From: Isoptericola sp044389085
Lineage (GTDB): Bacteria > Actinomycetota > Actinomycetes > Actinomycetales > Cellulomonadaceae
Direction of reading: 5' to 3'
Length of the DNA: 64,000 nt
Assembly: GCF_044389085.1 (NCBI RefSeq)
Contig: NZ_JBIRXP010000001.1
Span: 930,001-994,000 of the forward strand
Below are positions 30,839 to 39,679 of this stretch, piece after piece (the first letter of the stretch is position 1; each line of letters opens with the position of its first letter). The notes beneath the pieces were generated by a model, which had not been told where the DNA came from, made no database searches, and saw only the letters and a program-made list of their open reading frames with translations. The position numbers and the translations under genes are program-made.

Positions 30839-31663
30839 TTACGGCTGGGCCGCCGGGCGCACCGACCACAGGGCCGGGTGCTGCCCGGCCGCGACCAGGT
30901 CGGCCACCGACCGGCGCGGCGCGCCGTCGGTCACGAGCGCCTCGCCCACGAGCACGGCGTGCGCCCCGGACCGGGCGTAGTCCAGGACGTCGTGCGGGCC
31001 GCGGACGCCGGACTCGGCGACGCGGACCACGTCGTCAGGGATGAGCGGGGCGAGCCGCGCGAAGGTGGTGCGGTCGACCTCGAGGGTCTTGAGGTCGCGC
31101 GCGTTCACGCCGACCACCCGTGCCCCGGCGTCGAGCGCCCGGCGCACCTCGTCCTCGGTGTGGGCCTCGACCAGCGCCGTCATGCCGAGCGAGTGCACCC
31201 GCTCGATCAGCGACGTCAGCACGGTCTGCTCGAGGGCCGCGACGATGAGCAGCACGAGGTCCGCCCCGTGCGCCCGCGCCTCCCAGACCTGGTAGGGCGT
31301 GACGACGAAGTCCTTGCGCAGCACCGGCACGTCCACGCGGGCCCGGACGGCGTCGAGGTCGGCGAGGGAGCCGCCGAACCGCCGCTGCTCCGTCAGCACG
31401 GAGATCGCGCTCGCCCCGCCGCTGGCGTACTCCTCGGCCAGCGCGGCCGGGTCCGCGATCGACGCCAGGCTGCCCTTGCTGGGGCTGGACCGCTTCACCT
31501 CGGCGATCACGGCCACGCGATCCTCCGAGAGCAGCCGGCTGCAGCACTCGAGCGCGCCCGGCACGCGTGCCGCGCGCTCCTTGAGCTCGTCGAGCGACGT
31601 CCGCGCCTGGCGCACCGCGAGGTCCTCGCGGACCCCCGCGACGATGTCCTCCAGGACCGTCAT
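30839..31663 (-). CDS. trpC: indole-3-glycerol phosphate synthase
   Basis: Converts CdRP to indole-3-glycerol phosphate in tryptophan synthesis; 274-aa TIM barrel. The catalytic segment VIAEVKRSSPSKG holds the conserved Glu and Lys, followed by VLRKDFVV, VGVNARDL and AESGVR. The GGGAGG ribosome site is seven bases before the ATG. A hairpin terminator stands between the preceding HGxxPAAW gene and trpC, so trpC may start a new transcript. Confidence 0.97.
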   Translation of the reverse strand: MTVLEDIVAGVREDLAVRQARTSLDELKERAARVPGALECCSRLLSEDRVAVIAEVKRSSPSKGSLASIADPAALAEEYASGGASAISVLTEQRRFGGSLADLDAVRARVDVPVLRKDFVVTPYQVWEARAHGADLVLLIVAALEQTVLTSLIERVHSLGMTALVEAHTEDEVRRALDAGARVVGVNARDLKTLEVDRTTFARLAPLIPDDVVRVAESGVRGPHDVLDYARSGAHAVLVGEALVTDGAPRRSVADLVAAGQHPALWSVRPAAQP

Positions 31664-31761
31664 GGTCTGCCTCCCGTCCCCTGACGCCGCACCGACGTCT
31701 GCCAGCCATCGTAGGCCCGTCCGCGGGCCGGTCCTGACACGTCTCCGACCGTGAGACGCAG

Positions 31762-31798
31762 CGACGGCGCGCCCCCCGTCGTCGGGGACGCGCCGTCG
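31762..31798 (-). terminator. hairpin between HGxxPAAW gene and trpC
   Basis: Inverted repeat with about 14 paired bases and one mismatch, downstream of the HGxxPAAW stop on the minus strand. It probably ends or attenuates the trpE-containing transcript before trpC. Confidence 0.6.
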
Positions 31799-31835
31799 TG
31801 GTGCCGCCGGGGCTCAGGTCCGCCCCGGCACGGGC

Positions 31836-32114
31836 TCAGTGGCCGGCCGAGGACCGGCGCGGCGTCACGCCGTCCTTGGGCTGACCGAAGCCCAGGTTGC
31901 GCAGCACGAGGCCGAGCACGAGCGAGGCGGCCACGATGACGGCGCCGACCCAGACCACCGCGTCGGGGACATCGGGCAGCATCCCGACGGCGCCGACGGC
32001 CACGCCCAGCATGATGCCGATCATCGCCGTCCACGCTGCGGTCGTGTGGCCGTGGTTCGTGGGCGGGACGGCCGGGGGCAGGTAGGCGACCTCGGCGTTG
32101 CGGTTATCGGTCAT
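31836..32114 (-). CDS. HGxxPAAW-family small membrane protein
   Basis: A 92-aa protein with the family hallmark as HGHTTAAW at residues 21-28, followed by two transmembrane helices (MIGIMLGVAVGAVGML and VVWVGAVIVAASLVLGLVL). The family is actinobacterial, found near trp genes, and of unknown function. A TAGGCT hexamer (32158-32153) overlapping the stop of the upstream gene could be its -10. The ribosome site is weak. Its place between the Trp membrane protein and trpC is the usual one. Confidence 0.88.
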   Translation of the reverse strand: MTDNRNAEVAYLPPAVPPTNHGHTTAAWTAMIGIMLGVAVGAVGMLPDVPDAVVWVGAVIVAASLVLGLVLRNLGFGQPKDGVTPRRSSAGH

Positions 32115-32155
32115 GGGAATGTGATGCCCTTTCGTGACGTGGTGCGCGGCCCAGC

Positions 32156-32902
32156 CTAGCGGTCCGCGGACGGGTCCGTTCCCCGGGAGAGCGCGTCCCA
32201 CGCGTCGTGGGGGTCGTGCCGGCCGGGCTCGTCGGGGGCGTCCTGGTGGTTGCCCGCCGCGGCGCCGCCGGCGGGTGCCCCGTCGGCGCGCGGGTCGGGC
32301 GCACCCGCGCCCGCGGCGGCGTCCGCCCGCTCGTGCCGCCCGGAGGTGGCGCCCCACGCGGGTGCGCCCGCCGCCGCGAGCGCCGCGACGAGCACGGCCG
32401 CGGCCCCGAGCACCACCGTCAGCCAGGGCCAGACGGCGACGGAGACGGGCGACGTGAGGTCCGTCACGCCGGCGGTCGCCGAGGCCCCCGTCGTCGCGGC
32501 CGGGAGCGGGTCGAGGAGCACCGCCGCGGCCGAGGCGGCGGCGAGCGCCCCCGCGAGCGCGACGACGACCAGCGCGACCCAGCGCGCCACGCGCCCGGCG
32601 ATGGCGAGGGCGACCCCGGCCGCCGCGATCACGAGCGCGGCCGCTCCCACGGCCGGCGCCGCCGTCGTGCCCGTGACCGCGATGTCGACCGTCGGCTGGA
32701 GCGCCGTCGCCACCGTCGTGCTCACCCACGTGGGGGACGCCGTCGCGAGCGTGAGCCCGCCGACCGCCACCACCGACCACACCGCCCGCGACCGCGACCG
32801 GAGCGGCCCCCGGCCCGGCGAGCGGCCGCCGTCGGCGTCGTGCGTGGCGTGTCCCGTGCCGTCCATGTCTGCTCGCCCGCCCTGTCCGTCCGTCGTGCCC
32901 AT
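32156..32902 (-). CDS. Trp biosynthesis-associated membrane protein
   Basis: A 248-aa membrane protein of the family found beside actinobacterial trp genes (TIGR02234-like). Four hydrophobic helices are visible: SVVAVGGLTLATASPTWV, the AAALVIAAAGVALAI stretch, WVALVVVALAGALAAASAAAVLL and WPWLTVVLGAAAVLVAALA. The motif TASPTW after helix one is typical. Both ends are disordered and charged. The ATG at 32902 lies five bases after the trpE stop; a second ATG at 32866 is the alternative start. The function is unknown; a role in tryptophan transport is sometimes inferred from context. Confidence 0.85.
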   Translation of the reverse strand: MGTTDGQGGRADMDGTGHATHDADGGRSPGRGPLRSRSRAVWSVVAVGGLTLATASPTWVSTTVATALQPTVDIAVTGTTAAPAVGAAALVIAAAGVALAIAGRVARWVALVVVALAGALAAASAAAVLLDPLPAATTGASATAGVTDLTSPVSVAVWPWLTVVLGAAAVLVAALAAAGAPAWGATSGRHERADAAAGAGAPDPRADGAPAGGAAAGNHQDAPDEPGRHDPHDAWDALSRGTDPSADR

Positions 32903-32907
32903 GCCGC

Positions 32908-34512
32908 TCAGAGCCCCCGGAACCGCGCCGCCAGCTGGACCGCGCGCACCGCCGCGGCCGCCTTGTTGCGCGACTCCTCGTACTCGAGCGCGGGCACCGA
33001 GTCGGCGACGATGCCGCCGCCGGCCTGCACCCAGGCCCTGCCGTCGCGGATGCACGCGGTGCGGATCGCGATGGCCATGTCCATGTTGCCCCCGAAGTCG
33101 AAGTAGCCCACCGTGCCGCCGTAGATGCCGCGCGACGCGGGCTCGAGCTCGTCGATCAGGGCGATCGCCCGCGGCTTCGGCGCCCCGGACAGGGTGCCGG
33201 CGGGGAAGGTCGCGCGCAGCGTGTCGAGCGCCGTCGCGCCCGCCCGCAGCCGCCCGACGACGGTGGAGCACAGGTGCATGATGTGGCTGAACCGGCGGGT
33301 GGCCATGAACTCGACGACCTCGACCGACGTCGGCTCGCAGACCTTGACGAGGTCGTTGCGCGACAGGTCCACGAGCATGAGGTGCTCGGCGCGCTCCTTG
33401 GGGTCGGCGAGCAGCTCCTCGCCGAGCGCCACGTCCTCCTCCACCGTCGCCCCGCGCGGCCGCGACCCGGCGATCGGGTACGTCGTGACGTGGCCGTCGG
33501 TCACCTTCACCAGCGTCTCCGGGCTGGACCCCACGACGGACAGCTCGCGCCCGTCGGGGCCGGTGAGCCGGAAGTAGTACATGTACGGGCTCGGGTTGAT
33601 GGTGCGCAGCGCCCGGTAGACGTCCAGCGGGGCGGCCGGGCAGTCCAGGTCGAGGCGCTGGGACAGCACGACCTGGAACACCTCGCCGTCACGGATCGCC
33701 TCCTGCCCGGCACGCACGGCGGCCTCGAACTCCTCGCGCGTGGAGCGGAACTCCAGGGCGGGCTCGGTCACCTCGTCCGCCCCCCGCAGCACCGTGGGGA
33801 CCGCGGGGGCCGGGGCGGCGAGCCGCGACTGCATGGCGTCGAGCCGGGCGACGGCGTCGGCGTGCGCCTCGTCGACGCGCTCGTCCGTGCCGTCCCCGTT
33901 GATCGCGTTGGCGATCAGCCAGGCCGTGCCGGTGTGGTGGTCGACCGCGACCAGGTCGGTCGCGAGGCTCAGGGCCACCTCCGGGACGCCGAGCTCGTCG
34001 GGGGCGTCCGCGGGCAGCGTGGGCTCCCAGTGCCGCACCACGTCCCAGCCGAGCGCGCCGGTGAGCCCGCCGGTCAGCGGGGGCAGCCCCTCGATCGGCG
34101 GTGTGCGGAGCGCCTCGAGCGCCGCGCCGAGCACCTCGACGACGTCCCCCTCGTGCGGGATGCCGGCCGGGACGTCGCCGTGCCAGACGGCGCGCCCGCC
34201 CGAGGCCGTCAGGGTGGCACGGGAGTCGACGCCCACGAACGACCAGCGCGACCAGCCGCCCGACGACTCCGCCGACTCGAGCACGAAGGTGCCGGGGCGG
34301 TCCTGGGCCAGCGTGCGGTAGAGACCCACCGGCGTGACGTCGTCCGCGAGCACGCGGCGCACCACGGGGATCACACGGCGGTCGGTGGCCAGCGCACGGA
34401 ACGTCCCGAGCCCCGGCCACGTCGCGCCCCACGCCAGGTCCTGCTCCGACGGGCCCGCCACGGGGGCGGGGCGCGGGGCGGGGTGGGGCTGCGCGACGGT
34501 GGGCGTGGTCAC
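32908..34512 (-). CDS. trpE: anthranilate synthase component I
   Basis: Converts chorismate to anthranilate using ammonia from TrpG (not in this window); 534 aa. The chorismate-binding domain has PIAGSRPRG, DLSRNDLVKV, the HIMHLCSTVVG motif and TFPAGTLSGAPKPRA. The N-terminal LESAESSGGWSRWSFVG carries the LES motif of the tryptophan feedback site, so the enzyme is probably feedback inhibited. The GTG at 34512 is preceded by AGGAGG. No Trp-rich leader peptide was found upstream. Confidence 0.97.
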   Translation of the reverse strand: MTTPTVAQPHPAPRPAPVAGPSEQDLAWGATWPGLGTFRALATDRRVIPVVRRVLADDVTPVGLYRTLAQDRPGTFVLESAESSGGWSRWSFVGVDSRATLTASGGRAVWHGDVPAGIPHEGDVVEVLGAALEALRTPPIEGLPPLTGGLTGALGWDVVRHWEPTLPADAPDELGVPEVALSLATDLVAVDHHTGTAWLIANAINGDGTDERVDEAHADAVARLDAMQSRLAAPAPAVPTVLRGADEVTEPALEFRSTREEFEAAVRAGQEAIRDGEVFQVVLSQRLDLDCPAAPLDVYRALRTINPSPYMYYFRLTGPDGRELSVVGSSPETLVKVTDGHVTTYPIAGSRPRGATVEEDVALGEELLADPKERAEHLMLVDLSRNDLVKVCEPTSVEVVEFMATRRFSHIMHLCSTVVGRLRAGATALDTLRATFPAGTLSGAPKPRAIALIDELEPASRGIYGGTVGYFDFGGNMDMAIAIRTACIRDGRAWVQAGGGIVADSVPALEYEESRNKAAAAVRAVQLAARFRGL

Positions 34513-34562
34513 CGGTCCTCCTGAGGATCGTCGGGCTGGTCGGGCTTGGTCTGGTTTGGTCT

Positions 34563-34590
34563 GGGTGGTTCTGGGTGGGTCGGGGTCGGG
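34563..34590 (+). other. G-quadruplex-capable sequence upstream of trpE
   Basis: Four runs of at least three G with loops of 7, 1 and 2 bases (34563-34585), and a fifth GGG at 34588, on the plus strand, which is the template strand for trpE. It lies within a TGGTCTGG-like simple-sequence tract between hisI and trpE. A regulatory effect is unproven. Confidence 0.4.
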
Positions 34591-34641
34591 CTGGTCCGGA
34601 CCGGCCGGGGCGACCCGGGCGGGGCGCGCGCCGCGGGGCGG

Positions 34642-35028
34642 TCAGGCGGTCGCGTCGGGGCCGACGACGGCCCCCAGGTCGCCGCCCGCCTCGAAGCAGG
34701 TGCGGGTCCCCGTGTGGCACGCGGCCCCGACCTGGTGGACGCGCACGAGCAGCGCGTCGCCGTCGCAGTCGAGCGCGACCGAGCGGACGAGCTGCACGTG
34801 CCCGGAGGTGTCGCCCTTGCGCCAGTACTCGGCGCGCGACCGGCTCCAGAACGTCACGCGTCCCTCGGTCAGGGTGCGGCGCAGGGCCTCGTCGTCCATC
34901 CAGCCGAGCATGAGGACCTCGCCCGTGTCGTGCTGCTGCACGACGGCGGCGACGAGGCCGTGCTCGTCCCGCTTGAGCCGGTCGGCGATCGCGGGGTCGA
35001 GGGCGGGAGCATCGGTCAGATCGGGCAC
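34642..35028 (-). CDS. hisI: phosphoribosyl-AMP cyclohydrolase
   Basis: Third step of histidine synthesis, opening the adenine ring of PR-AMP; 128 aa, cyclohydrolase only with no HisE fusion. The family segments VLMLGWMDDEALRRTL, TFWSRSRAEYWRKGDTSGH, the DCDGDALLV metal site and GAACHTGTRTCF with the zinc cysteines are complete. GTG start. It is separated from hisF by the two ABC exporter genes and lies 129 bases upstream of trpE. Confidence 0.96.
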   Translation of the reverse strand: MPDLTDAPALDPAIADRLKRDEHGLVAAVVQQHDTGEVLMLGWMDDEALRRTLTEGRVTFWSRSRAEYWRKGDTSGHVQLVRSVALDCDGDALLVRVHQVGAACHTGTRTCFEAGGDLGAVVGPDATA

Positions 35029-35100
35029 CTGAGCATCTTCCCACGCCCCGCGGGGCGCAGGACGCGCGGTCCGCGCTCGGTCCGCGGTCGGGCTCCGCCG

Positions 35101-36900
35101 TCAGCGGGTCTGCGCCACCCAGCTCGCGTGCATCCGCGCGTAGACGCCGCCCGCGGCCGCGAGCTCGGCGTGCCCGCCGACCTCGACCACGCGCCCGTCG
35201 TCGACGACGACCACGAGGTCGCTCGCCTCCGCCGTGGACAGCCGGTGCGCGATCGTGATGGTCGACCGGCCGGACGTGAGCGAGTCCAGCGCCCGCGCGA
35301 TGCGCACCTCGGCCGCGGGGTCGACCGCCGAGGTGGCCTCGTCGAGCACCAGCAGGTCCGGCGCCGCGAGGTAGGCGCGCGCGATGGCGACCAGCTGCCG
35401 CTCCCCCGCGCTGAGCGCCTCCCCGCGCTGGCCCACGGGCGTGTCGAGGCCCTGCGGCAGCCCGGCCACCCAGTCCGCCAGGCCCAGCGCCTCGACCGCC
35501 GCGCCGACCCGCGCCCTCGTCTCGCCCGGGTCGGACGGCGGCTCCGGCCGGAGCCCGTAGGCGACGTTCTGCTCCACCGTGCCGTCGAACAGGAAGCCCT
35601 CCTGGGGCACGAGCACCACGCGCTCGCGCAACGACGCGAGCGTGAGGCGGCGCAGGTCGACGCCGTCGAGCAGCACCTCCCCGGCCGTGGGGTCCATGAG
35701 CCGGGCGACCAGCTTGGCGACGGTCGTCTTGCCGGAGCCCGTCCGCCCGACGACGGCGACCTTCCGCCGCGCGGGCAGCTCCAGGTCCACGCCGTGCAGC
35801 ACCTCCGGCCCGTCCGGATAGGCGAAGCGCACGCCGCGCAGCGTGACCGCCGCCGGGCCCCGGGTGCTCGGCACGGCGTCGTCCGCCTCCGCCACGTCGA
35901 CGGGCGTCTCGAGCACGGCGAGCACGCGGCGCCAGCCCGCGACGGCGTTCTGCAGCTCGTTGAGGATCTCGGTGGCCTGCTGCACCGGCCCGGTGAAGAG
36001 CTGCACGAGGAAGAGGAACGCGACCACCTGGCCCGCCGTCAGCCCGCCGCCGACGCCGAGCAGGGTGCCCACCACCACGACGACGGCGAGCACCAGGTTC
36101 GCGACGAGCACGCCGCTCGAGAACACGGTCGAGACCAGCAGCTGGGCGCGGGCCTGGGTCGCGCGCGTGCGCTCGACCGCCGCGTCGACCCGCCGGCCGG
36201 TGCGCGCGGCCACGCCGTACGCCCGCACCGTCTCGGCTCCCACGACGGCCTCGGAGATCGCGCCGAGCATGGCGCCCACCGCCTGCCGCACCGCCGCGTA
36301 GGCCCGGTTCACCGAGCCCTGGGCCCGCCGCAGCACCAGGAAGAGGGGCACGAAGCAGGCCCAGACCACCAGGGTCAGCTGCCACGAGTAGACCGCCATG
36401 AGCGCCGTCGCCACGAGCACCTGCAGCGTCGAGACCAGGAGCTGGATACCGCCCCACTGCACGAACAGGGAGATGGTGTCGACGTCCGACGTCACGCGCG
36501 ACACCAGGGCGCCGCGGCGCTCGGTGCCCTGGGCCAGGGTGGACAGGTCGTGCACGTGCCGGAACGCCTGCACGCGCAGCGCGGCGAGCCCGGCCTCGGT
36601 GCGGCGGAACAGGCGCACGTTCACCACGGCGGTGCACAGGCCCGCGAGGACGACGGCGCCCGCGGCGAGCCCGGTCAGCAGGGCCACCCGGCCGGCGTCG
36701 GGGCCGCCCGTGGCGAGGATCCCGTCGTCGATCGTGCGCTGGACCGCGACCGGCACGACGACCCGGCCCGCGGCCGCGAGGACGGCGAGCGCGAGCGTCA
36801 GCCACAGGCCGTCGACGATCTGCGGGGAGATCTGCACGCCGCGACGGAGCGTGGCGAGCACGCCGAGCTCGCTGGCGGCGGCGATGCGGGTCGCGCTCAC
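35101..36900 (-). CDS. heterodimeric ABC exporter, catalytic-NBD subunit
   Basis: A 599-aa membrane-ATPase half transporter. The membrane domain spans about residues 20-320 and the NBD 350-590. Walker A is GRTGSGKTT, Walker B LLVLDEATSAVD and the H-loop IAHRLST, all intact. The signature is altered to LSAGERQ instead of LSGGQ. This complements the partner, whose Walker B and H-loop are altered, so the dimer has one degenerate and one active ATP site. The GTG start overlaps the partner's stop (GTGA). Substrate unknown; it sits between hisF and hisI. Confidence 0.92.
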   Translation of the reverse strand: MSATRIAAASELGVLATLRRGVQISPQIVDGLWLTLALAVLAAAGRVVVPVAVQRTIDDGILATGGPDAGRVALLTGLAAGAVVLAGLCTAVVNVRLFRRTEAGLAALRVQAFRHVHDLSTLAQGTERRGALVSRVTSDVDTISLFVQWGGIQLLVSTLQVLVATALMAVYSWQLTLVVWACFVPLFLVLRRAQGSVNRAYAAVRQAVGAMLGAISEAVVGAETVRAYGVAARTGRRVDAAVERTRATQARAQLLVSTVFSSGVLVANLVLAVVVVVGTLLGVGGGLTAGQVVAFLFLVQLFTGPVQQATEILNELQNAVAGWRRVLAVLETPVDVAEADDAVPSTRGPAAVTLRGVRFAYPDGPEVLHGVDLELPARRKVAVVGRTGSGKTTVAKLVARLMDPTAGEVLLDGVDLRRLTLASLRERVVLVPQEGFLFDGTVEQNVAYGLRPEPPSDPGETRARVGAAVEALGLADWVAGLPQGLDTPVGQRGEALSAGERQLVAIARAYLAAPDLLVLDEATSAVDPAAEVRIARALDSLTSGRSTITIAHRLSTAEASDLVVVVDDGRVVEVGGHAELAAAGGVYARMHASWVAQTR

Positions 36901-38828
36901 GGTGTCCCCTCCTGCTCCTCGGCCCCCTGCAGGTCCTCGCCCGCGGCGGCCTCGTCGGCCAGCTCGCGCGCGCGGCGCGCGGTCTCGCGCTCGTAGGCGG
37001 TGGCGAGCTCGCGGTACCCGGCGTCCCGCGCGAGGAGGTCCGCGTGCGGGCCCACGTCGACCACCCGCCCGCCCTCGAGGTGCACGACGACGTCGGCGAG
37101 CGCCACGGACGACATGCGGTAGGCGACCATGACGACGGTCGTGCCCTGCTCGGCGCCCGGGCCCCGCGCCGACGCGAGGGAGCCGAGGATCTCCGCCTCG
37201 ACGCGCGGGTCGACGGCGGACGTCGCGTCGTCGAGGACGAGCAGGCGCGGGCGGCGGACCAGGGCTCGCGCGACGGCGAGCCGCTGCCGCTGCCCGCCGG
37301 ACAGGTTGGCGCCGCGCTCGCCGAGGGGCGCGTCGAGCCCTCCGGGGAGCGCGCGCACGACGTCGTCCACCCGGGCCACGCGCAGCGCGTCCCAGACCGC
37401 GGCGTCGTCGGGGGCGCCGTCGTCGCCGGGGTCGGCGAGCGTCACGTTGGCGCGGACCGTGTCCTCGAAGACGAACGTCTGCTGCGTCACGAACGCGACC
37501 TGCGCGGGGATCTCGCCCGCGGCGAGGTCGCGCACGTCGGCCCCGTCGAGCAGGACGCGGCCCCGGGAGGGGTCGCTGAGGCGGGCGAGCAGCGAGACCA
37601 GCGTCGTCTTGCCCGCCCCCGTCCGACCGACGACCGCGACCGTGGACCCGGGCGCGACGTCGAGGTCCACGCCGTCCAGCAGCGTGACCGTGGTGCCGGC
37701 CGCCGGGACGTCCACCCCCACGGACTCGAGGCGCACGCCGAGGCCGCCGGTCGTGCGGGGCAGCGGGCGGGACCCGGGTGCCAGCGTCGACGAGGCGTCC
37801 AGGATGCCGGCGATGCGGTCGTAGCCGACCAGGGCGCGCGGCAGCTCGCCCAGCACCCAGCCGAAGGCGCGCACCGGCACCGCCATGACCGTGAGCAGGT
37901 AGGCGGCCGTGACGACGTCGCCCGCGTCGACCGCCCCCGACGACGCCCGCCAGGTGCCCACGCCCAGCACGGCCAGCGTGCCGAGCGACGGCAGCAGCTC
38001 GATGACCGGGTCGAAGACGGCCCGGACGGAGCCGACCCGCACGTTGGCGGCCCGCAGCGCGTCGGTGCGCTCCGCGAACCGGTGCTCCTCCCGGTCGGCC
38101 GTGCCGAGCGAGGTGACGAGGAGCGCGCCCTCGAACGACTCGTGCGCGACGTCCGCCACCTCGGCGCGCAGCTGCTGCGCGCGCGTCACCGCCGGCGTCA
38201 TGTGGCGCTGGAAGACGACGTTGGCGGCGACCGCGGCCGGGACGACCAGCAGGGCCGCGACCGCCAGCCACACGTCCACCGCGAGGAGCATCGCCGCGGC
38301 CACCGCGATCATCACGACGACGCCGAGCGCGAACGGGAGGGGGTTGAAGACCCCGGTCGCGGCCTCGACGTCCGCGCTCGCCGCGGACAGGAGGCGGCCG
38401 GCGGGGTGCGCGCGGTGCCAGGACACCGGCAGGCGCAGGTACTGCCGGGACAGCCCCCGCCGGTGGTGCGCCTGGATCGCCGCGAAGCCGTAGCCGGCCC
38501 AGACGCGCCGCCCCGCGACACCGAGCGCGAGGGTGAGCGCCACGGCGGCGAGCACGAGCCCCGCGACCCAGATGCGCGACCGGGCGTCCGGGTCCCCGGC
38601 GACCGCCGGGACGACGACCGCGTCGGTGGCCCAGCCGACGGCCCGGCTCACCAGCACGGTGGCGGCGCCGAACACCGCGGAGGCGCCCACGGCCAGCAGG
38701 TACAGCCGGGGCTCGGAGCGCATCCCCCGCCACACGAGCGTGGCGGAGCGACGCAGCCTCGACCCGGTGAGGGTCGTCCGGCCTGCCCCGGGCCGGCGGG
38801 CGCCGGCGGGGACGGGTCTGCCGCTCAT
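36897..38828 (-). CDS. heterodimeric ABC exporter, degenerate-NBD subunit
   Basis: A 643-aa half transporter paired with the overlapping downstream gene. The membrane domain covers about residues 35-335 and the NBD about 365-605. Walker A GRTGAGKTT and signature LSGGQRQR are canonical. The Walker B catalytic Glu is replaced by Asp (LLVLDDATSAVD) and the H-loop His by Tyr (MVAYRMSS). Those are the changes expected at the non-hydrolysing site of a TM287/288-type exporter. The last ~35 residues are a charged tail. It starts 19 bases after the hisF stop. Confidence 0.92.
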   Translation of the reverse strand: MSGRPVPAGARRPGAGRTTLTGSRLRRSATLVWRGMRSEPRLYLLAVGASAVFGAATVLVSRAVGWATDAVVVPAVAGDPDARSRIWVAGLVLAAVALTLALGVAGRRVWAGYGFAAIQAHHRRGLSRQYLRLPVSWHRAHPAGRLLSAASADVEAATGVFNPLPFALGVVVMIAVAAAMLLAVDVWLAVAALLVVPAAVAANVVFQRHMTPAVTRAQQLRAEVADVAHESFEGALLVTSLGTADREEHRFAERTDALRAANVRVGSVRAVFDPVIELLPSLGTLAVLGVGTWRASSGAVDAGDVVTAAYLLTVMAVPVRAFGWVLGELPRALVGYDRIAGILDASSTLAPGSRPLPRTTGGLGVRLESVGVDVPAAGTTVTLLDGVDLDVAPGSTVAVVGRTGAGKTTLVSLLARLSDPSRGRVLLDGADVRDLAAGEIPAQVAFVTQQTFVFEDTVRANVTLADPGDDGAPDDAAVWDALRVARVDDVVRALPGGLDAPLGERGANLSGGQRQRLAVARALVRRPRLLVLDDATSAVDPRVEAEILGSLASARGPGAEQGTTVVMVAYRMSSVALADVVVHLEGGRVVDVGPHADLLARDAGYRELATAYERETARRARELADEAAAGEDLQGAEEQEGTP

Positions 38829-38847
38829 CGGCAGGACCGGCAGGCGC

Positions 38848-39621
38848 TCACTGCCTCACCTCGATGCCCGCCTCGGCCAGCGCGGCCTTCACCTGGCCGA
38901 CCGTCAGCGTGCCGAAGTGGAAGACGCTCGCGGCGAGCACGGCGTCGGCCCCGGCCCGGGCCGCGGCGACGAAGTGCTCCGGCACCCCGGCGCCGCCCGA
39001 GGCGACGAGCGGCACGTCGACCTTCTCGCGCACGGCGGCGAGCATGTCCAGGTCGAAGCCGGAGGTGGTGCCGTCGGCGTCCATGGAGTTGAGCAGGATC
39101 TCCCCGGCGCCCAGGTGGGCGGCGCGCGCGGCCCACTCGACCGCGTCGATGCCGGTGCCCCGGCGTCCGCCGTGCGTGGTGACCTCGTAGCCCGACGCCG
39201 TCACGGTCTCCCCGGTGACGCGGCGGGCGTCGACGGACAGGGTGAGCACCTGGCGGCCGAAGCGTGCCGCGATCTCCGCGACCAGCTCGGGTCGCGCGAT
39301 GGCGGCGGTGTTCACGCCGACCTTGTCCGCGCCCGCCCGCAGCAGCCGGTCGACGTCGTCGGTCGAGCGCACGCCGCCGCCCACCGTGAGGGGGACGAAC
39401 ACCTGGTCGGCGGTGCGCCGCACCACGTCGATCATCGTGGCGCGGTCCCCGGAGGACGCGGACACGTCGAGGAACGTCACCTCGTCGGCGCCCTCGCGGT
39501 CGTACCGGGAGGCGAGCTCCACGGGGTCGCCCGCGTCGCGCAGGTTCGTGAAGTTGACGCCCTTGACGACCCGTCCGTCGTCGACGTCGAGGCACGGGAT
39601 CACACGGACGGCCACGGACAT
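38848..39621 (-). CDS. hisF: imidazole glycerol phosphate synthase cyclase subunit
   Basis: Uses ammonia from HisH to convert PRFAR to imidazole glycerol phosphate and AICAR; 257-aa TIM barrel. The catalytic Asp are in RVIPCLDVDDGRVVKG (first strand) and ILLNSMDADGTTSGFD; the phosphate loops are LTVGGGVRS and ASGGAGVPEH. It is the first gene of the his-ABC-hisI-trp run; the FKBP gene ends 58 bases upstream. HisH, HisA and the other His enzymes are not in the window. Confidence 0.97.
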   Translation of the reverse strand: MSVAVRVIPCLDVDDGRVVKGVNFTNLRDAGDPVELASRYDREGADEVTFLDVSASSGDRATMIDVVRRTADQVFVPLTVGGGVRSTDDVDRLLRAGADKVGVNTAAIARPELVAEIAARFGRQVLTLSVDARRVTGETVTASGYEVTTHGGRRGTGIDAVEWAARAAHLGAGEILLNSMDADGTTSGFDLDMLAAVREKVDVPLVASGGAGVPEHFVAAARAGADAVLAASVFHFGTLTVGQVKAALAEAGIEVRQ

Positions 39622-39679
39622 GCGGGACTCACCCTTCCTTCGTTGCTCTCGTCGCTGCTCTCGCCGGCCGGTCGCCGGA

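Noticed and set aside
34546..34620. Trp-codon-rich reading on the plus strand near trpE as a possible leader peptide
   Set aside because: The TGG codons lie on the strand opposite to trpE, so they cannot form a trpE leader peptide.
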